Numbered from the stretch's first letter, positions 46,782 through 58,614 are shown. The stretch is 64,000 nt of DNA from Daucus carota subsp. sativus (GCF_001625215.2 NC_030385.2:46463598-46527597); one strand, 5' to 3'. The notes: generated by a model from the sequence alone, not told the origin. Program-made: numbers and translations.

Positions 46782-49631
46782 CTACTTATGATTGCAAACC
46801 TGCACCATTGTCTGATCCGGAATGATCTGCCTCTTCCGCCTCTTCATGTTCTTTTGTTTCCCGCGTAACTTCTGAGCAATCCCAGCAATCAGCCAGGGGT
46901 GTTTATCTGTTAGGATATTTCCCATAACAAAGCCAGTTACAAGACCACTTCCAAGTCCTGATAAAATGAATACCCAATCAAATCCACCTGGAAATTGATC
47001 ATCAGAAATGTTATTATCATCCTCCTCTTCATCATCATCAGCTGCTAGTGACTGCACACATCCACAAATTTTAGACAAAGGAAATCCACACAATCCAGAG
47101 TTTCCAATGTAGGAATTGTTGTCGAATGTCTTGAATTGCAGGCCTTGTGGTATGGGGCCACTAAGGTTGTTGTAAGACACATTGAAGAATTCGAGAAAGT
47201 TAAGCTGTGCTGCTAACTCTTGAGGGATAAAGCCTGAGAGCTTGTTATGTGAAAGGTCCAAGGATTCAAGCTGTGTCAGGTTTCCGAGGGAAGGAGGAAT
47301 TGGTCCCATAAGCTCATTGTTTGAAAGGTCAAGCAACCGAAGCGCCTCTAAGCTTCCAAAATGTTCTGGAATCTTCCCTGTAAATTTGTTACTTGAGAGG
47401 TCAACAGCAGTGAAAGTATTTAAGATCTTGATGTATACTCTCTTCACACCTTTGTTGGTAAGTATGATAGAGCTCTGAAAAGACTCAGTCCACTGCACCC
47501 TCCGGTTTTCAAAATTTACTTCTGTGTTTATATACATTTCAATATCTGGACGGAAAACTTTCATTGCATTCCAAATCTTGATGTATTCCAGAGGCAAATT
47601 ACCAGTGAAAGAGTTCTGAGAGAGATCAATAATACGCAACATTGGAAACTCCGTATGAATTCTAGGACTTCCCACTGCACCATGAAACTTGTTGGATCGC
47701 AGAAGTAAAACTTGTAACTGTGGAAGATTCCCTAACCAGTTGGGGAAAGTTTGTTCCATCTGGTTATTTGATAAATCCAAGATTTGAAGCATATTGCAAT
47801 TTAACAATGATTTTGGTACTTCTCCTGATAGTTGATTTCGGCTCAAGTCCATCACCCTTAAGTTGCATTCACTTGGACATATTTGTGGAACTGTACCGGA
47901 AAAATTGTTTTCTTGGAGAATAAGGGCTTCTAAAGAACTGGACAGACATTGAGGAAGTGGTCCACTCATGCTGTTATTCGACAAATCCAGAATTTTGATA
48001 GACTTCCCATCGCAGATCATTGGTGGAATATCTCCTGTCAGTCTGTTATTGGACACAATATACTGCACTGTGTTTGGTGGAGGAAGTGGAAGATTTCCTT
48101 TCAGCATGTTGTTGCTTATGTCTATGACTATTAAACTCTTACTCTGAAGAGCCATCGGATTATGTTTCATGGCTGTTAGAAAATTAGCAGAAAGATCAAT
48201 CGTCTCCAGATGATCACTTGCATTCCATATCCAGTGTGGAATTTCACCGTGAATATTGTTTCCTCTCAAGAGTAACACCTCCAAACTATTCTGAAATTTC
48301 AGAAAATATGGGATCTCGCTTAAGTTACACTGACTCAACTGTAACATTTTAAGCTTTGGAAGAGTGAAGTTAACCGGATGGTGGGCAAGTAATGTGATCT
48401 TGTTATAAGATAGAGTGAGAGATGTAAGCTTTTCAAGGCTAAGAAAAATGCCAGCCTCTACTGTGCCAATAAGGTTATTATCATGTAGATAAAGACTCTC
48501 AAGGTTCTTGAGTTGAGAAAATGAGCTTTTGATTGGACCTGCTAGTTTATTCTGGTGCAAAGATAACGTAGTTAACTGAGTCATATTCATCAGCCACAAA
48601 GGGATAACACCAGAAAAGTTATTAGATCCGAGGCTAAGAGTAGTAAGTCGGGTCAGGTTTGCAAGAGATGGCGGGATATCACCATACAGATTGGTATCTT
48701 CAAGGCTCAACACAGTAAGCTTAATTAGCCTATCAAGCCAAATAAGCTTCCCTTGTTTAGTGAACATGTTGGAGGAAAGTGATAAATAAGTTAGTTCAGT
48801 TAAGTTACCTATGGAAGCCGGAATTGATCCTGAGAAAAGGCATTCTTCGAGTTGCAGTTTTGCAAGTGACTGCAGATTTCCGATTGCAGCTGGCAAGTTA
48901 CCAGAAAATTTTGTGGAAGCAAGTTCCAATGCAGTTAAGGAGTTTGTTTGGTTGAACTCCGGCAAAAAGCCAGTGAGATTCTTATTGCCACTAACATTAA
49001 GAACAAGCAGGGCTGGTAGGTCGAAAATGGCAACAGGAAAGCCACCACAAAATTTGTTTGTGGAGAGGTCAATTGAAGTTAAATTTGACATTCCAGATAG
49101 TTGAGGTGGGATTTGGCCAGAAAAGCCAGATAAAGATAGGTTGAGATTGATCAAACTCGAAAGTTGGGCAATTTCAGGTGGTATTGGAGAAGTCCTGAAG
49201 TTATTGTCAGCCAAGTTTAAAGTTTGAAGGTGAACAAGGCTAAAGATTGTGCTATTAGAACGAAGAGGGCCATAGAGTAAGCTACTGCCAAGGTGAAGAC
49301 CAACGACATAACCAGTAGTATCATCGCATTCAACTCCATACCATGAGCAACAATCACTACTGAATTCTCCGCTAGCCTTCCAGGATTCGGTTTTTGGGTA
49401 AGCAGAGGGATCATAAGAGGCAGACTTATTCAGAGAAAGGCTTTGCTTAAATTGCAACAAAGCAGACCTCTCATGATCATGACACAATGTAACAGTGGCC
49501 TGTGGTAACACATTAGACTTAGCAATGGCATAAAGAATATGCATCAAAATCAAAAACACGTGGTTGCTAATGGTATAGCTCCCCATAGCAAGTTTGATCT
49601 TTTTATAATATCCTGGTATGTGCCAATGCAA
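46782..49631 (-). CDS. Leucine-rich-repeat receptor-like protein (Cf-9/RLP type)
   Basis: An uninterrupted frame of 949 residues. The Met at residue 16 (MGSYTISNHVFL) gives a better signal peptide and is the likelier start. An N-terminal cap with paired Cys (DCCSWYGVECDD) is followed by about 25-30 extracellular LRRs of the LxxLxxLxLxxNxLxGxIP kind. A non-LRR island lies at about 665-735 (GNLPLEYIKIWNAMKVF), then four more repeats, NSGLCGFPL and an acidic stretch (about 126-140 residues before the island end's tail: DDDEEEDDNN). A membrane span at about 886-908 (GLGSGLVTGFVMG, GxxxG type) and a short basic tail without kinase complete it. This is the layout of Cf-like receptor-like proteins, which signal at the plasma membrane with SOBIR1/BAK1-type kinases. 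The ligand is unknown. The gene is intron-less, as usual for the family. Confidence 0.95.
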   Translation of the reverse strand: MHWHIPGYYKKIKLAMGSYTISNHVFLILMHILYAIAKSNVLPQATVTLCHDHERSALLQFKQSLSLNKSASYDPSAYPKTESWKASGEFSSDCCSWYGVECDDTTGYVVGLHLGSSLLYGPLRSNSTIFSLVHLQTLNLADNNFRTSPIPPEIAQLSSLINLNLSLSGFSGQIPPQLSGMSNLTSIDLSTNKFCGGFPVAIFDLPALLVLNVSGNKNLTGFLPEFNQTNSLTALELASTKFSGNLPAAIGNLQSLAKLQLEECLFSGSIPASIGNLTELTYLSLSSNMFTKQGKLIWLDRLIKLTVLSLEDTNLYGDIPPSLANLTRLTTLSLGSNNFSGVIPLWLMNMTQLTTLSLHQNKLAGPIKSSFSQLKNLESLYLHDNNLIGTVEAGIFLSLEKLTSLTLSYNKITLLAHHPVNFTLPKLKMLQLSQCNLSEIPYFLKFQNSLEVLLLRGNNIHGEIPHWIWNASDHLETIDLSANFLTAMKHNPMALQSKSLIVIDISNNMLKGNLPLPPPNTVQYIVSNNRLTGDIPPMICDGKSIKILDLSNNSMSGPLPQCLSSSLEALILQENNFSGTVPQICPSECNLRVMDLSRNQLSGEVPKSLLNCNMLQILDLSNNQMEQTFPNWLGNLPQLQVLLLRSNKFHGAVGSPRIHTEFPMLRIIDLSQNSFTGNLPLEYIKIWNAMKVFRPDIEMYINTEVNFENRRVQWTESFQSSIILTNKGVKRVYIKILNTFTAVDLSSNKFTGKIPEHFGSLEALRLLDLSNNELMGPIPPSLGNLTQLESLDLSHNKLSGFIPQELAAQLNFLEFFNVSYNNLSGPIPQGLQFKTFDNNSYIGNSGLCGFPLSKICGCVQSLAADDDEEEDDNNISDDQFPGGFDWVFILSGLGSGLVTGFVMGNILTDKHPWLIAGIAQKLRGKQKNMKRRKRQIIPDQTMVQVCNHK

Positions 49632-50334
49632 GCTCTATATAATGCAATTTGAAGCTGCAAATTCAACGACATGCCATGGCCTCTGTCTAGTGCGTTGACG
49701 GACGTCAACTTCACTCCCTGCCAGAACTCCTTACCACTGATTCACTGAAACTGAAAGGAATCTTATTCAAGACATATAAGTTTATGTAACTAAGTAGTTA
49801 ATTTGGATATAAATGTTGGATTAGGGACATGCCCGCGTTCACCTAAATCTTATGAAATAACATTACTGTAACAATCGATTGTCAGGATCCTGATATATAC
49901 ATGAGAAGGGGGATAGGAATAAAGAGCTGTTCGAGCAAGTTGGTGGGATCTCAATTATTTATCTTCATTGTGGAGGCTGTCAACCTGCATTTCTAGAATT
50001 TGTTTGTTTCCATACTTCAACAGAAGAAGACACTGAAATGTCTATGGTCTAACCAGCCTACTTGTGGAATCTTTCAAGCTAATAATAGTGGAAAAGAAGG
50101 TTTTCCAAAACTTCTGACTTTTCCAGTTTTGTTTGTAAATATAGAAGTCTGATGGTGTATGACTGTATGGTCATCGAATATTGTGCATCTGTATTTAGTG
50201 CCGACATAGAGGCAACTGCAAATGCGCCTCGGTTCCAACGTACAATTTCCTTTTTAGGACGTATCACCGATTATATAAATTTCAAAAATAATAAATTTTT
50301 ATAATATATAATATCATTACATCAATTATTCTTT
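49632..50334. other. RLP upstream region
   Basis: No gene or repeat recognised; it should contain the RLP promoter. Confidence 0.5.
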
Positions 50335-50532
50335 TCCACTATTTCTATTCTATAATAATATAAATATTATTACACCCGTTCCTTCTCTTCACTATCTCAA
50401 ATTTTTTATCAAATATAAATGGTTTCCACCACTATACCCACTTTTCATCTAACTTTACTCAATTCTTACACAATTTCTTCATCTCCGTGTTCCAACCATT
50501 TGTATACAAATGGCTGGGACGGAGAGAGTACA
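50335..50532. mobile_element. Partial Stowaway-like MITE
   Basis: The right end GGCTGGGACGGAGAGAGTA matches the right terminus of the element at 50800-51080 (GCTGGGACGGAGGGAGTA). The sequence to the left is similar in composition, but no matching left terminus was found, so it is truncated or degraded. Confidence 0.5.
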
Positions 50533-50799
50533 AATTTAAATTTTTTGATGTTAAAACAATTAATGTAACAGTATTAGTATAATATTAAATATATATCGAA
50601 TGGATATTCCTGAGAGCGTGTTAGCAAATGTCTGTTTGTGTAATAAGTTCTGAACTAACTTAAAGTCACAAACTGACTCTAAGAGCCACAACTTAGTTTG
50701 GTATTTTTACTAAATTTTTTTGAACTTTTTTTTGATAAAAATTATCCTATTATCCATAAATCACTTTTATTTTTCTTATTATATTTTTAAATTTTAATA

Positions 50800-51080
50800 C
50801 TCCCTCCGTCCCAGCCAATTCTTTACGTTTGGTTTGGGCACGGAGGTTAAAAAATATGTATAAAGTAGTGGAAAAGAGTAAGAAAAGTGGGTGAAGTGGT
50901 GGGACCCATCAATTTTTAATGAATAAAAGAGAGATAGTGGAGTAAAAGTAGTGTGAAAAGGGAGGAAAAGTTGGGAAGTGGTGGGACCCATTGATTATTT
51001 TTGGTAAGTTTTGGAATGTAAAAAATTGGATGGGACATCCCAAAAAGGAAACTGTAAAGAATCTGCTGGGACGGAGGGAG
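50800..51080. mobile_element. Stowaway MITE
   Basis: The ends CTCCCTCCGTCCCAGCCAAT and its inverse (AATCTGCTGGGACGGAGGGAG, 19 of 21) are flanked by TA on both sides. It is 281 bp with no coding capacity; open frames across it are incidental. Confidence 0.9.
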
Positions 51081-51842
51081 TAACTCATAAGATGTTAATA
51101 AGTCAAAATTATCCAAAAAGACGCTTTAAACTCACAGCTTATCACATAAGTCACATAAATCATGTTAAGTCACAAGATAAATTAGCTAATATAAATTTTA
51201 CGATATACGTCAAATATAAGCCAAAAAAAAAATTAAAAACTAAAACAGAAGACCTTTTTCAATTTACAATTCAAAATTTATATAATTACATCGTGCAACT
51301 AAACAGTTTTTCTGTGTTCTCCTAAAATTAGGATAATTTAAATAAAAGTGCAATCTTTGTCAATAATGAAATGATTAATTTTGTAAATCATCTGAATGCC
51401 TACCCTATAAATTATTGTCTGAGCCTTTTAATTTTCTCTAATAACTCAAAATTCTGTAATGTTTGGACAATCTGATCCAAAAAAATTTACTCTCAGTGTC
51501 TCGAAGTTGAAAATGTGTAAAAGTTTATAAGGATAACTCACGTTTTATGTATGCTTATTTTAAGTCACACCAAACCTCTTATTTTATAACATTAAAATAT
51601 ATAATCGAATTGAATAAATATCCTAATAAAATTATTGATGATAAAATTTTGTGAGATCTTATTTAAATTAGAGTAAATTACAAATTTGTGATTGAACTTT
51701 ATTTGATTTTGTATTTTGATTACTAAATTTTAAATTTATAATGTTATAGTCAAATATTGATTTTATATTTCAAAAAGATGACTATTAACCAATTTTTTTA
51801 AGAAAAAAACTATGCATTATTCATTAAAAAGTGACTTTAGCA
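51081..51842. other. AT-rich spacer
   Basis: No gene or repeat recognised. Confidence 0.45.
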
Positions 51843-52025
51843 TAGGACTGAGCATTTGGTTCGGTTAACCGAATACCGAACCGAAATTACCGAAATATTT
51901 CGGTTTGGTTAACCGAACCGAAATATTTCAGTACCTAATTCGGTTATGGTTTTCTGGCTATTTCGGTATTTCGGTTTTTTCGGTTTTTTTACCAAATTAA
52001 CCGAAAAAACCAAATAACCGAAATA
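51843..52025. repeat. GGTTCGGTTAACCGAA-type repeat (decayed transposon end)
   Basis: A cluster of direct and inverted copies of CGGTTAACCGAA and ACCGAAATATTTCGGT preceded by AGGACTGAGCATTTGG. This resembles the subterminal repeats of plant hAT-like elements. No second terminus was found. Confidence 0.45.
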
Positions 52026-52486
52026 TTTAAAATAAAATATATATTTTTTATTATATACATAAAAGTTTACTTTTTAATATATCTTAATATCTTACTTTTC
52101 TCGAGTTTGCTCCTTTAAAGAGGGAAGTCTATGGGAATCAGGTTTTGTCAACATATATATTAGAGCATCAAAGAATGCTTTTTATATATTCTGGTAAAAT
52201 TAGGTTTTAAGAAGAAATTGTTGAACATCTCTGGTAAGTGTTCAATTGGTTAAGCTAGTAAACAAACAACACTCCTCCAGCTATATACTATCATCCAAAA
52301 GGTAACCACATCCCTCTTAATTACTCCACTGCATTTTGTTCATCTTTATGATACTCATGCTAACATTGATCTTGCTGTGTGTACTGTGTCCTCCTGTGTG
52401 TAAATTGCTGTAATTAAGTTCGCTCCTTCAGACAGAAAGGGGAAGTTCCAAAAAACTCAAATCGGGGATATATATATATATATATA
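52026..52486. other. Spacer ending in a TA microsatellite
   Basis: No gene recognised. 52468-52486 is (TA)n, the left flank of the large element that starts at 52487. Confidence 0.5.
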
Positions 52487-52919
52487 GGGGGAGGTTCAAA
52501 AGAGACCGAGGCAAGGCGAGAGACTAGAGAGACCAGCTATACAACCGTTGGATCAGTTTTAAACATGTGGCCAGATTTACTATACGTTAGATTAGTATAA
52601 ATACTATTTAAATCGTATAAGGGCAGTAGACGGAAGGGTTTTAATCTACAAAATTATAATACCTACGTTTCATTGTATCAATCACAGATTGATTAACAAA
52701 CCTTCCTTTTAATATAAAGATAATGAAGACAATCTATATCCCTGATTGATGCCTGTACGTATTATTTTTTTTTGTACGTTCATGCTCTATCATCTCAATG
52801 GAGATCAATCGATCTTATCAATCTTTTTCTGGTATGTGTTTTTAATTCTACGAATCAAATTATTGACTTGTTTGAAACATAAAATGGACTATACATGTTT
52901 TATTTTTATCGTTCTGCAG

Positions 52920-53426
52920 ATGCTTCAAGCAACAATTTACACGAGGATTCTAGCCTTTTTAATGGTGTTGATATTGATCTAAAGAACCTTGGAAAGGACT
53001 GGATTCCCGAATATTTGAATAGCTTAAAACCTAAACTGGGCCAACGTTTCAGTGATCTTGATCCGGGCTATATTTTTTATAAGGAATACGACAGACAATC
53101 TGGATTAGATGTCCGTTGGTCAACCGAAAAGAGTGATAGATTTGGTAACACAATAACAAAGTATTACGTATGTTCTAGGTCAGGTCGGCCGGAAGATAAA
53201 AATCTTGATGTGAACATAAAAAGAAGAAGAACTATATCAACAAAGTGCGAATGTCATGCAGAACTTGTGCTTGGGATTCACGACGTTGGAGGATTTTTTG
53301 TGAAAAAATTTACAGAGGTTCACAATCATCCTTTTGCAGGTAAGGGAGGAATGCAGTTCTTGAGGTATAGCAGGTCCCTGACTGAGTTCCACAAGAGGTT
53401 CATTGTCGATGCACCGAGTTCCAAAA
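52920..53426 (+). pseudogene. FAR1/FHY3-type DNA-binding domain exon (fragment)
   Basis: An open exon of 507 nt between an acceptor (CTGCAG|AT) and a donor-like A|GTATACG. It encodes a FAR1 domain: FSDLDPGYIFYKEYDRQSGL, VRWSTEKSD, ITKYYVCSRSG, KCECHAELVL, VKKFTEVHNHPF, with the Cys and His residues expected of the WRKY-GCM1 zinc fold present. It then ends at RFIVDAPSSK. The following MULE transposase and SWIM domains of full FAR1-related proteins are absent, and no start exon was found. FAR1 proteins descend from Mutator-like transposases, so this is either a remnant of the surrounding element's own gene or a captured exon. Confidence 0.8.
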
Positions 53427-53639
53427 GTATACGTATTGTTTTATATACAATTTATGTATCCAATCAGTATATTTCCTTTTTTAATAAGATTTGTAATGAT
53501 TTCAAGATTCACCAGCTCAAGCAATCAGGCTTGCATATATCAGGCTTCCCATATATCAGCTATATTCATTAATGTCATTAATTACTTACCTTATAATTTG
53601 TTTCAGTTACTTTTTCTAATAAATTGATGATGCTATATG

Positions 53640-55990
53640 ACTAAGATAAAATGCTCGACTAAGATACAATGCTTAACTAAGATCGTGTTCTTAAACGGAT
53701 CATTGAATCCAAAATATGACTCTGTAAATCACACGAGAGATATTATTTAGTGTTCAGATTAATGTTCTTTTGTTGAGTTCATAAGTATACCCACAATTGC
53801 ACTATTTTAAATATTTTATACTGTTAATAGAATTTTTATTTTAAATAAATAATACTCTTTATATTTATAAGATAATATATATTGAATCTTATACTATAAT
53901 ATCTAAATGAATGTTTATAGTTGAACATCAAAATAAGTCTTTATAAGATAAGTGAAAATGGATAAAACTTAAAAATCATAATATTTATTGAAAAAACATT
54001 AAATTTTATATCACAATAATTAATGTAACATTTATTCATAGTAGAACCCGTATTACAATTTTAATAATATTATTAAAAATTTGTCATTACATAGAAAGTT
54101 TAATGTCTCACTCAGTAGAATCTTTAACAATGCATCACTAAATTATTTAAAATTAAATTTAACTTTAATTGAAAAGAACACATTACAAAATTAAATAATA
54201 TATATGACCGATTTCCGAAACATTGAATAAATTTTTTTAGTAGAATCTTAATGTAGTTAGAGAATAATATAATAATAATTAATATAGCATAAAAATTTTT
54301 AATGTTAAAATATTAGAAACATAATATCTTAGTGAAACACTTAATTTTATATGAAGATTTCATAACGTGTTCGTGAAAGTGATAATAATTATATTTTAAT
54401 ATTAAAATCAAAAAATAAAAATTATAACTATATCAATAAGGTTCTATTTGTAGTGTCCGCAAAATCTCCTGTATTTATTATTACTTTAATATTAAAGTTC
54501 ACAAGATTTTTTAAGGTATTCCTTACACGGAGGATAAAAACTTCAAGATCAAATATCTTGTTTTATTAAAAGTTCGATGACAAAGTATAAATATTTTCAA
54601 CTATTTGAGTAAGAATTATATTGATCAATGAGTTATTCACCAATATAACACAACTTACGGAATAATTTATTTTTACAAATTTATTTTTTTCTTATTGATT
54701 CCATATACAGATATTCAACAACATTTTTTTTGAAAGTAAAAATTTATACCCGGAGATTCCATAACGTGGTCATGAAGTTGATATTTACATATTAATATTT
54801 AAAGGAAATTAAAATTACAATAATATCAAAAAAGTTTTACTAGTAATATCTGCAAAACCTCTTGTATTTATTCCTATTATAGTTTAAAGAAAAAAAAATC
54901 TTGCTTTTTTTTTTTTGTTACCGTTTAATGTAAAATTTCATGTAGAGAATCGAAAACGTTGCTATTAATGATTTAATGTTTTAATTTATATTGAGATTCC
55001 ATAACGTGTTCATGATAGTGATAAGAATAAATACATTTAAATATTAAAAAAATACAATGATATGAATGAGGCTGTGCTATCACTATATTATATTGATTAA
55101 TTTATATTTTTTATATTAAATTATTAACTTAATTTCACAAGATTTTTTAAGGCATTACTTAAACACGTGATAAAAATTTTATATCAAAAGAATTAATGTA
55201 ATATGTATTATTAGTAGAACCTTTATTAAAATCTTACCTGCTAATTTAAAATTTCAGATAGAGATTCTTTAACGTGTTATATAGCCATATAATAAAAATA
55301 CATGGTTGTGTTCTTTTAAAATTTACTAATAGAGATTTATTATTTTGATTAATATGGAGATTTATTAAGGTGTTCTCAAATACTAAGGTTCTAATGAGAA
55401 ATCTAACACCATTTTGTAAAAAATAAAAATTTATTCAGGGGATTCCATAACGTCTTCATGAAGGTGACAAGAATAATTACATATTAATATTAAAAAAATT
55501 AAAATTACTATAGTGTCAACAAAATTCTACTAATAATATCTTCAAAACCTCTTGTATTTATTCCTATTATGGTTTAAAGGAGAAAATCTTTTTTTTCGTT
55601 AACGTTTAAAGAAGAATTTTATGTAGAGAATTGAAAATTTTGATATTAATGATTTAATGTATTAATTTATATGGAGATTCCATAACGTGTTTATAACAGT
55701 GATAAAAATAAATACATTTTAGTATCAAAATAAAATAAAATTACAATGATATCAATGAGATTCTACTTGTAATTTCCGCAAAATATCTTTTATTTATTAC
55801 TATATTTTACTATCTTAGACTTTTTTTCTATATTAAATTATTAACTTAATTTCCCAAGATTCTTGAAGGTGTTCTTTAGACACACGACAAAAATTTCACG
55901 ATTAAATCTCTTGTATAATTTTTAATAAAATAAGGTGGGAAGATATTATTGGTAGATTCATTAAGGTGTTCGTGAATGGAGTGTTAAAAA
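53640..55990. repeat. Degenerate repeat family inside the large element
   Basis: The motif GAGATTCCATAACGTG-TCATGA plus following AT-rich sequence recurs near 54355, 54755, 54990, 55440 and 55675, and more weakly at 55260 and 55955. Spacing is about 235 bp for two pairs (54755/54990 and 55440/55675) and about 400-450 bp between others. Neighbouring phrases such as CTCTTGTATTTATTCCTATTA repeat in the same order. Confidence 0.75.
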
Positions 55991-55997
55991 TTATAAA

Positions 55998-56732
55998 TTT
56001 TAGTTTATCCTACGACATCACAACTCCCATAACAATCTCCGAGAAAGCAGCATAAAAAATTGAGAACGGTAAAGAAAAAAAAAATTTCTTCTTTAAACCA
56101 TAATAGGAATAAATACAAGAGGTTTTGAAGATATTACTAGTAGAATTTTGTTGATACTATAGTAATTTTAATTTTTTTAATATTAATATGTAATTATTCT
56201 TGTCACCTTCCTAATAAGTATTTTAATAAACTCTTAGAGATAGTTAGTAGAACATTAGATAGAACACAAGATAGAACACATTTTAAACTCTTGGAAGAGA
56301 AAATAACAAAAAAAATAAAATCTCACAATATCAAAACTTTCTCGGGAACAACCTCCAAGAAAGCAACATAACAAAAATAGAAAAAATATTATTGCTACCA
56401 ATCTAAAATAGAAAAAATTTTAGTTTATCCCACGACATCACAACTCCCATAACAATCTCCCAGAAAGCAGCAAAAAAAATTGAGAAAAAATTATTGTTAT
56501 CACTAAATATTTTACTAATATTCCATAGGTTTTTGATCTAATAAGTATTTTAACAAACTCTTAGAGATAGTTAGTAGAATACTAGATAGAACACGATATA
56601 GAACACATTGTAAACTCTTGGAAGAGAAAATAACAGAAAACATAAAACCTGACAATATCAAAACTTTCTCTAGAACAACCTCCAAGAAAGCAACATAACA
56701 AAAATAGAAAAAATATTATTGCTACCAATCTA
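55998..56732. repeat. Direct and inverted repeats inside the large element
   Basis: A 195-bp block at 56211-56405 is repeated directly at 56538-56732 with few changes. A roughly 70-bp block (TTTAGTTTATCC...CAGAAAGCAGCA type) occurs at 55998-56066 and 56418-56486. The block at about 56076-56205 is the inverted copy of about 55463-55592. Confidence 0.85.
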
Positions 56733-57352
56733 CTTTGACTACCTATCCACCACAAATCAATGAGACGTTCACTACCCAATTCAAGCTGCAAACTCTCTGC
56801 ATAGGATAATGGAAGATACATACAAGCTTTTGAAAAGCATACAGTTATAAGCAAACCAAACCAATATCACTGAATCTCGACGCCTCAGCTTTGCCATATC
56901 ATCTACATCCATACAACCCCATATCCATCTCCATGAACTAGAACAAAACGTTGCTCAAAGATGTTCAATGTTTAGATTCTTAAAAGGTTATATAACTACG
57001 AAAAATATAAGGATCACAAAAAACACCCAACTTCATTATTCAGGTAATATATAATCAAAACCTGACTTTTTATTTAGGTGTTTTGGAGAAGATCTATCAA
57101 TGACCCCAGTCTTGAACTTTCGGGTTTTGAAAGCATGTTCTCTTTTTTCAATAATCTCAACAAATCTTAACCCCATGTCATATCCATATATGAGTCTGGT
57201 AAGAACATACAATAGAATCATGTAACTCTCCTACCTTGTCATCTCATCTTTTCTTCATGACAAGAATCTGCAATGCTTCTCGAACCCGGCTTTTGAAGAT
57301 AAGTTGCAGCGATGAGTGTCGATGATGATTGTCTAACAATATGGATAATATT

Positions 57353-57725
57353 TTATATTAGGGTTCTGCGAAACCTTCTTTCATTCATGGCTGATGCACT
57401 CTGAGTTTGATACCAGGGTTCTGTGAAAATTTGTTTTGCGCCTCGATATGATAATGATATTGTATTTTTTAATATACAGTTGTGCAAGAGTTTCCAGAAA
57501 TAAGAAAATCCATGATTGATGCTTCCATCCAACCTCAACAAGGGGGGATTTGGTTCAAATGCCATTAATAGGAACCTTGATACCTCAGGAGGATACTCCT
57601 TCAATTCAAAACTTAGTACAGAACCAAAACCCGTCGAGCAAATCCATGATTTCTGATCCTGAGTCAGAGAGGACAAAGCTTCTACAAGCAAGCAAGGGCT
57701 AAGTCTAACAATCGATCGATCATGC
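57353..57725 (-). pseudogene. Transposon-associated exon fragment (plant mobile/Ulp1-linked type, tentative)
   Basis: The minus strand after an acceptor (CCAACGTACAG|GC, 57725) reads HDRSIVRLSPCLLVEALSSL, TQDQKSWICSTGFGSVLSF and ELKEYPPEVSRFLLMAF. The pattern Q-K-W-x-GFG-x-L-F is the opening of a domain I know from plant transposon-borne proteins, often alongside Ulp1-like protease regions. It decays after LRLDG and ends at a stop. Naming is from memory and uncertain. Its orientation is opposite to the FAR1 exon in the same element. Confidence 0.5.
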
Positions 57726-58178
57726 CTGTACGTTGGAAAAAATGGAAAATAACATACGCGATTCTAGTTAGAGTTTCATAAACAAGTCGTTAGGAAAAGG
57801 AACAGTATGTAGAATATCTTTTCATATAACGAACCTTATTTCATCCATGTCTGTTTCAGTCGTCGTCGTTTCTAGGGTTTTATGGAGCTTTCTTCCGCGC
57901 CTGTAGTTTTTTTTTCGTTTGTTCTAATAATGTAGTTGTTAATTGTAATAAAACCTTCCAATATTAAAATATCCCATGATTGACGCTGTTGTATAATCAG
58001 TTCAAATCTTTCCTTCATAGGTTCCGTATAAAATTCGTATTTATGTTTTTAGCCTTGTATTTTGCCACATGTTCTGACCAGCGTGCCCTTGTGAGTATAG
58101 ATATTGTACTGATGTAATCGACGGTTGTTAGAGGGTCTCTAGGGTCTCTCAAGATGTAAGGTCTCCCTGGAACTTGAC

Positions 58179-58180
<2 letters not shown>

Positions 58181-58237
<57 letters not shown>
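58181..58237. repeat. (AT)n microsatellite
   Basis: About 28 AT units between the right end of the large element and a Helitron-like 3' end at 58238. Confidence 0.95.
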
Positions 58238-58238
<1 letters not shown>

Positions 58239-58262
58239 TAGGACTTTTGCCCGGCTACCGCC
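58238..58262 (-). mobile_element. Helitron-like 3' terminus
   Basis: The minus strand reads CCGGCGGTAGCCGG, GCAAAAGTC, then CTAG before T. A short GC-rich hairpin followed about 10 nt later by CTAG is the Helitron 3' signature. The element would extend to the right, but I could not find its TC start. Confidence 0.5.
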
Positions 58263-58614
58263 GGTATATTCTTAGTCAGGAGTACTTTGAAAAAATTGAA
58301 TGGAAATGTTTTAAACAATAGGCCCTAAAAGGGACTAAAGTGCTATCATAAGTCTCTAAGAATTTCTGTTTAATACTAAATAGGTATATACGAATTACGA
58401 AACATAGTGAGCATTCTTATTTAACTAATTGGACCGAAGCATAACAATTGGGCTAACGCCGGCATATTCTTTGGGCTAATATGAAAGAGCTTGGGGGAAA
58501 TTGCTTAAACAAAAGGTTTACATGGATGCTTTTGAATACAGCCCATAATCACATTAGAACTCAGATGTATTTCAATATTAAAGTATTATTTGATATTATT
58601 TTATTATTACATTA

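Larger units (their letters stand above)
52487..58180. mobile_element. Probable Mutator-like element (about 5.7 kb) with diverged long TIRs
   Basis: The left end (GGGGGAGGTTCAAAAGAGACC, then GAGAGACTAGAGAGACC, ACAACCGTTGGATCAG, ACATGTGGCCA) is matched in inverted order by the right end at about 58052-58180 (reverse: GGGTCAAGTTCCAGGGAGACC, GAGAGACCCTAGAGACC, ACAACCGTCGAT, ACATGTGGCAA). Both ends border (AT)n tracts, so the target duplication cannot be read. Long diverged terminal inverted repeats, a FAR1-type exon near the left end (52920-53426) and a second transposon-associated exon near the right end (57353-57725, minus) fit a Mutator-like element. No transposase core (MULE domain) was seen, so it is probably non-autonomous. 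Confidence 0.6.

Noticed and set aside
47242-49104. Plus-strand open frames across the receptor-like protein gene
   Set aside because: They are antisense shadows of the leucine-rich repeats; Lys-Leu-Pro-rich and repetitive.
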